Shown here: piece by piece, positions 58,921-64,000 of the stretch | How the letters are laid out: every line of letters starts with the position of its first letter | Numbering within the stretch: position 1 is the stretch's first letter | Assembly: GCA_025738555.1 (NCBI GenBank) | Contig: JAOVFP010000005.1 | Coordinates: 1,798,001-1,862,000, forward strand | Source of the DNA: Cyathus striatus | Taxonomy: Eukaryota > Basidiomycota > Agaricomycetes > Agaricales > Nidulariaceae | DNA: 64,000 nucleotides | Direction: 5' to 3' | Notes under the pieces: model-generated | Databases searched by the model: none | What the model was told of the DNA's origin: nothing | The model's input: only the letters and a program-made list of their open reading frames with translations | Translations under genes and position numbers: made by a program

Positions 58921-59086
58921 CAGTCGAACCAGGTCGAACCCCCCTTATTCCATACGGGTCAGCGTATTGGTTTCGTAAATTGTGGATTTTGAGGGGTATT
59001 CATGGCCCTAAAATGAAATCGGTGGACCAAGACTTGTATGGGTTATGGCCCGTATGGCCTTAGAGGGAATAAGAGGGGTTCGACTG
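58921..59086. mobile_element. 166-bp Tc1/mariner-type MITE
   Basis: Terminal inverted repeats start CAGTCGAACC at both ends, and the inversion continues with gaps to CCATACGGG. TA dinucleotides flank the element (58919-58920 and 59087-59088), as for Tc1/mariner or pogo/Fot1 elements. There is no coding capacity. Confidence 0.8.
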
Positions 59087-59401
59087 TAGCTTGAGGATGC
59101 TATTTATTCGTAACGGTAGTCACTGTTCTCATGAAATTTTATTAACTTAAATCATTTTCATCGCCTACCAGCTTGAATGTTGCTCATTGACGTATATATG
59201 CGTTTGATTTCCACAGTGCGTAGGTTTCATTCGATTAGAACTAAGAAAGCCGGGTGTCAGATAAGTACTACTGATGGTATCCAGGTAAACTCAAGAATTA
59301 GCGCCTTTTATATTGTTTATAATATTACGTTTACGCCATGATCTCTACAGGTAAAATGCTCAAAAGCCAAATCGTTGATATATAATATTCTACGCAATAT
59401 G

Positions 59402-60090
59402 TTAAATTCGCCTTTGATTTGCACTAACCACTGTTTCCAAAACTCCCTGAACAACCCTAAGCAGCTTATTCTGACCTTCTTTCTCCATAACATCAGAGTC
59501 CCACCATTCCATAGGGACATTGTACGGATTTTTCGAACATGCACCATTTGGTGACTCAACGATGCCAGTAGCCAAGTCGTACCTATAATAAGCCACCTTC
59601 CGACCCATCGCACAGATTCCCACAATCTTAGGAATCTTAACGTAATGCGTTACTTCCTTGAAGCGCAATCGCATATCCTCATCCGCCTGTCGACGCAGTC
59701 GAGGTCAAGCAAATGCGACGGTGGCTTAGTGACCCATAATAAAATAATATTATTCGGGTACTTGTCGTATGTGACTATTGATGTGATGTTTCGCTGGCCT
59801 TCTGGGCGGGATAGATTTTTGGAGAGGCCCAGATAGAAACGATGCATTGATTGAGGGAAGCATTCCATGAGAATGGGGAGGTGGAGGAGATGATAGTCAT
59901 GCTCTGTAAGAAAAGATTCGGGACAGTGGTAGCTGTCGGAGAGCTTGTGGATGTAGTCTGTCCAAAAACACTGAGACATAATTGGGTTTTGTGGAATATC
60001 GAATGGTAAAAGTTGAGCGAAGTTGAGGAAGAGCCTGAGCCTATATATGTGTGTGCTCCGACGTATTGAATGAGAATTGAACGGAGTCAA
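59402..60090 (-). CDS. uncharacterised protein, 2 exons, 213 aa
   Basis: Exons 60090-59734 and 59686-59402 join in frame through a 47-nt GT-AG intron with a CTTGACC branch-like site. After splicing the middle reads ITSIVTYDKYPNNIILLW-ADEDMRLRF, then KIPKIVGICAMGRKVAYYRYD and WWDSDVMEKEGQNKLLRVV. This looks like one globular domain without signal peptide or membrane span. I do not recognise the family with confidence. The start could be a later ATG. No neighbour suggests a role. Confidence 0.5.
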
Positions 60091-62239
60091 CGTTGGTTGT
60101 GGTGTACATTGTATTGTATTGAATGAAATTAAATTTTAGCGGAGCCACATGTGGCTGTTGTGTAAATCAATCAGCGATCAAATAATATTTCTCTGAACTA
60201 AATGTATTCCTTAGAGCTCAGTGTGAACTCAAGATGGCAGCTGAATGTCTCTGTTGATAGTGAGTAGAAGGCTGAGGATAAGCATCGATTTATATAGAAT
60301 CTAATTGAATTCTTAATTGAGGCATGCCTGGAGTCCAGTCAACTATTCAATCATGAATTTAATTCCACAAACATTTCGATGCTTATCGTTCTCTCTTTCT
60401 TCCACTCATTCGACCACCACACCGCGCTTAAAGTACTCCAACTTGAAAACCCGCTCTCCGAGTCACACTAAACTCTCGGTGAGTCACCGAATTATATCGT
60501 GATACACAGAGTCAACACTCAATAAGATATATAATACAGTTTGTACCATCACTGCTGTCAAAATACAAGTGACATGAATACCACAAATGGAGAGGTACTC
60601 TGGTCAACACTGAGCTCAGCCGCAGCCATTGCTCAGCAGCACGACACTGTCAAAACCCTGAATGAACGGATTACGAATATCTTTCTGATATTCCATAATC
60701 TTATCGAACAAAAAGTCAACGATATAGATATATTGCATTTTGGTATATATAGGCCGATTGTGATTATACTACTTGCCAGTGTATTTGATTGTATTCTTTT
60801 AGATATGTACGTATAGATACATTATGCAGTGTGCTACTAACCTCTATTTGAATAGGATCGGTCATTGAAATTTGAAGCAGCTACTATATCGTTTATATAC
60901 AGTCAACTATGTATAATTGAATGCTGTTTAACCAAATGTCCTAGACTCCGTAGTAACTGCATACATAACCAACACAATTAACTGGCTACAAAGTACACAT
61001 TCAAATACAGAAACCAGTGATCATAACGCTCAATGACCAAAGAACGACTAAAGCCTCTTTGAGTCTTCTTTTGAAAGGTAGAGTTTATAGTAGCTCGCCT
61101 TATGTTGTAAGGAGCAGATAAGTGTAGTGTGAAAGCGACACAACCAAACTCTCTAGTTGAAGCGCTTTATGCAATGTACTACTACTGCAATAGTAGCTTG
61201 TGGAATGCCTTCATAAGCGATGAGTAGGAAGAGAAGAGTAGTGAGATAAGAATTGTAATTTTATAGAATTAAATTGAATTATTGAATTCATGATTGATGC
61301 ACCCCACACACTCTCACCTGACAATTAGGGCGTTGTTATTTATCAACAGACTCGAGACTCAAGAGCCATGTAGTATTTATCTATTTGCAGATGATTGGCA
61401 CCAAAGGCCGCTTACCTCGCCACATGAAGATAGTAGCATCGTCCTCGGACCGGGCCTGACGAAATGAAATAAATCAATAAGGCCGACTAGCAGCAAGGCC
61501 CGCTACCAGACACAACCCATTCTCTCAAATAAATATAAAGAAGTAGAGCCGACAAGCGGCAAAGCCCACTACCCTCTTGATTAACAATTTACTCAGTAAG
61601 TTTAGCAAATTAATTCATTTATGCCCTACACTGTGTTATTAAATAGTTAGTAAATGTGAATGAATCTATGTAGAGCCAGCAATACGATCAAAATATTGAG
61701 GCTCACTGTTGATAGCCCATTAAATTGACCCAAGCTACTCACGAAATCCAAGAGTTTTATTAGTTTTAACTGTTCAAGCTTATAACATGTAACGATCAAA
61801 TTCTCTGGTGTCGTCGACGCCAACGTTCTTACAACAATCCCACCATTTCCCGGCCCTATTCTTACTGTCTGTCGTGGTCGGAAATGACGTGGGTGGAGGT
61901 CGGAGATGGTATCCGAAAGGGAGGTGGGAGATTGCGTGGGTGGAAAGGCCGTGGTCGGGGCAAGAATGAGAAGGCGAAAACGGAAATGACGACGGTAGAG
62001 AAGTCGTGGTTGGAGTAGGTAGGAGAAGGTGACATGAGAGACGAGCTTAAGATAAATATCGGCCCATCGTCGGACGTACCATAACCCTCGATCACCTTTT
62101 GCTGGATCTTGTGGGTTTTGACTATTATTCCAGTCATCAGTTAGTTAGTTGACAAATGTAAGTTGACAGTGGTACCTCTTATCTGGAGTTAATGAATTGT
62201 TAAAATGCCGAGGCCGAGAGTCAGCAGGAGGCTAATAAG
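60091..62239. other. intergenic region
   Basis: AT-rich. Two diverged blocks resemble each other (about 60240-60330 and 61210-61305, GAGTAGRAAG...TAATTGAATT). The block at 61463-61560 matches 35617-35700. A short plus frame at 60574-60816 has one hydrophobic segment but nothing else to support it. Confidence 0.4.
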
Positions 62240-63568
62240 GAGATGCGGAAAATCACCTACTCCCTCTTCGCCGATTGTGATTAGTTGTTGATATTGCCCT
62301 TCAAAAGGCTAACCGGAAAAACCCAGAGCAAAGTTGTAGGCTGACTTTCGCATCCTATCCCTGTAATGAAGGAATTTTGTCAGTAACACTGATAATGAGC
62401 ACGATACAGGAAGAACCGACACAAAAAAGATAGATGATATTCTAAATATAAGACATATATTGTACGCACATGGTATCTGTTCTGAATATAGGAAGCATGT
62501 TTGATTCTGTAAAATTCTGTTCATACGTTGGCTTAGTAGTAATATGATACGAAAACGATAGGGCTAACGTCAAGAAGGAAACTGTATATAATACGGAAAG
62601 CAGCACCTAGATCGACTGTAGGAATGTAAGAGTTACTTACAATGAGAAAGAAGAGGTAAAACAAACGCACATAGTTGCTGTCTGCCGAAAGGCGTAAGAA
62701 CTGTTGCATCGTAAGAAACTGTAAGGGACACATGTTGGTTACCAGTACACGGCAACTAACCATTTTCGCCTAATTTATACGTCCTACCAATACATTGACA
62801 TGAGACATACGAATAATCAAGCGCTAATTACGGCTTACCGATTATTCAAGAACATGAATTCACCCTTCGCCTTCCACTCCCTCGCTTTCTTTTTCAAGCA
62901 TTCAGCAAACTGGGCCGGACCACCGATCTTCTCTACGACACAAGATCAATTTGCCATAGGTATATATGTTCTGAAGTGACATACCATCTGCATTTGGATA
63001 TCGCGCACCATGCCTATGCAGTAAATGCAGCGCCTTCACGGTACAGCCATCAGGAGTAGCTTCGACACCGAATTGACCTTGGGGAATACTGTACCAAGGG
63101 GCAAGGTTACCCCAAAGTTGAAAAATTTATTGACCTCCTTTTTCTTCTCATGTTCTTTCTTTCCATTCTTCCCTTTCGAATCCTTAAAGTACGACTGAGG
63201 GTGAACTAGATACGCTATTTCGCTATGCAAGGCGTATGAAGGGGCAGTGGAGACTGCTCCCGGCTCTAGGCCTGTTGGAGTTGGTCCTACGTACCCTATA
63301 TCTGAAGGATAGTGTGATCGATACGCATTGGTAGGACTAGTTGGGGGGAAATGGTCGAATACTGTCAAACCTTAGAGGACGGAATGTGAGTGTGCCTCGA
63401 AGATAGAACACAGTGAGCCAAATAGCAAGTCAAAGTTCCTGCAAGATATCCAAACAGGCCTGCGCTAAATCCTCGTAATTTTCTGTGGGAATCGACTACG
63501 TTATCGTAGACAGATGACGTCGTCGTCGAACAGCAAGCCAGACTCAGCTCAGCACCCATACGCATCAT
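62240..63568 (-). pseudogene. histidine acid phosphatase (phytase-like) pseudogene, 3'-truncated
   Basis: Minus strand. An N-terminal frame with one hydrophobic segment (63568-63370) is followed by DIGYVGPTPTGLEP, then WGNLAPWYS...PDGCTVKALHLL and the catalytic RHGARYP (about 62995-63018). Spliced pieces continue with KIGGPAQFAECLKKK (about 62920), LTPFGRQQLFDLGAAFR (about 62600-62710), LPIFRT and DRMRKSAYNFALGF (about 62315-62365). Family knowledge: these enzymes hydrolyse phosphomonoesters such as phytate and need RHGxRxP plus a C-terminal HD pair. Breaks: an apparent one-base frameshift in a T run near 63127; TAG at 62309-62311 where the family has tyrosine, with PFEGQYQQLITI readable beyond it; and similarity ends near 62240, before the HD motif. 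Confidence 0.75.
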
Positions 63569-64000
63569 CTGACATTGACAATGACATGACTTACATATAC
63601 GTAACTAAGTCGAGTCAATTCCGATAATTTCGGTGGGGGCTTTCCACGAATCCACGAAAGTTACACGTTATGAAGTTCATGATAAAACACATATCAAGCA
63701 CATATCAAGCAGACAACAGAAATGTATGTAATCTAGAATTTGGACGCTAAAAACTTTGCTCATAGTGCGGAACTTCCATAAATCCCCTTCGAAAGAAATT
63801 CTCAATTCAGGAAATAGCAGGGGTAAACATCCAGAGTATATACAAGGGCGCAGGTGAAGTACCAAAGTAGACGCCAATATCTTTCATTTGGCTCACATGA
63901 CTATAACGGCCTGTCCACAGATTGGCTCGAAGATTACTCGCGATTATAGTGATGGTGTTGGTGGTTGGAGCAAGGCAGCATGGCCACAGGTGCTGAGGTT
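63569..64000. other. upstream of the phosphatase pseudogene to the window edge
   Basis: I see no gene, repeat or RNA here. Confidence 0.4.

Noticed and set aside
61862..62137. 91-aa minus-strand frame rich in Ser/Pro
   Set aside because: No homologous block, no intron logic and composition typical of chance reading.

Overview
The window looks like an Agaricomycete-type basidiomycete chromosome. Genes are cut by many 47-80 nt GT-AG introns. Several protein families are typical of mushroom-forming fungi: a SWIM/RING zinc-finger protein, NACHT-WD40 and NB-ARC-TPR STAND proteins, pepsin-like secreted proteases, and a Ty1/copia element whose Gag has a His-rich tract instead of a zinc knuckle. There is no rRNA or tRNA gene and no prokaryotic feature. 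Gene models were joined by hand across introns; in each multi-exon model the exons add up to a whole number of codons.

Layout. 1-11 kb is ordinary gene-dense DNA: the 3' part of an NB-ARC/TPR gene (+), a SWIM-RING gene (-) with a 1.2 kb oversized intron, a small MITE, a SAM methyltransferase (-), an aspartic protease (-) and a small protein of unknown family (+). 11-17.4 kb holds noncoding repeats, a broken N-acetylglucosamine kinase (NAGK) copy, a second copy of the unknown small protein and a 900-bp TIR element. 17.5-35 kb is a second NAGK pseudogene split by a young copia element (17970-24026, LTRs identical by eye), an older Ty3/gypsy chromodomain element (24585-33407) and a third ~1.2 kb insert. 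36.4-46 kb is a second, more decayed gypsy element with its own 1.1 kb insert. 46-49 kb is repeats with a 693-bp solo LTR. 49.2-52.2 kb is an intact NACHT-WD40 gene. 55.4-57.9 kb is a segmental duplicate of the first protease locus. 58.9-63.6 kb holds a TA-flanked MITE, a small unknown gene and a histidine acid phosphatase (phytase-like) pseudogene.

The strongest large-scale pattern is a CpG-depleted domain from about 17.4 to 52.1 kb. Inside it the gypsy reading frames are broken mainly by TGA at expected arginine (CGA) positions, and the NAGK copy and noncoding repeat inside have lost CpGs that their partners outside keep. The copia element in the same domain is CpG-normal, so it arrived after most of the decay. 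The NACHT-WD40 gene is CpG-poor yet fully open. The STAND genes and proteases are stand-alone genes; no operon-like or biosynthetic cluster is apparent.
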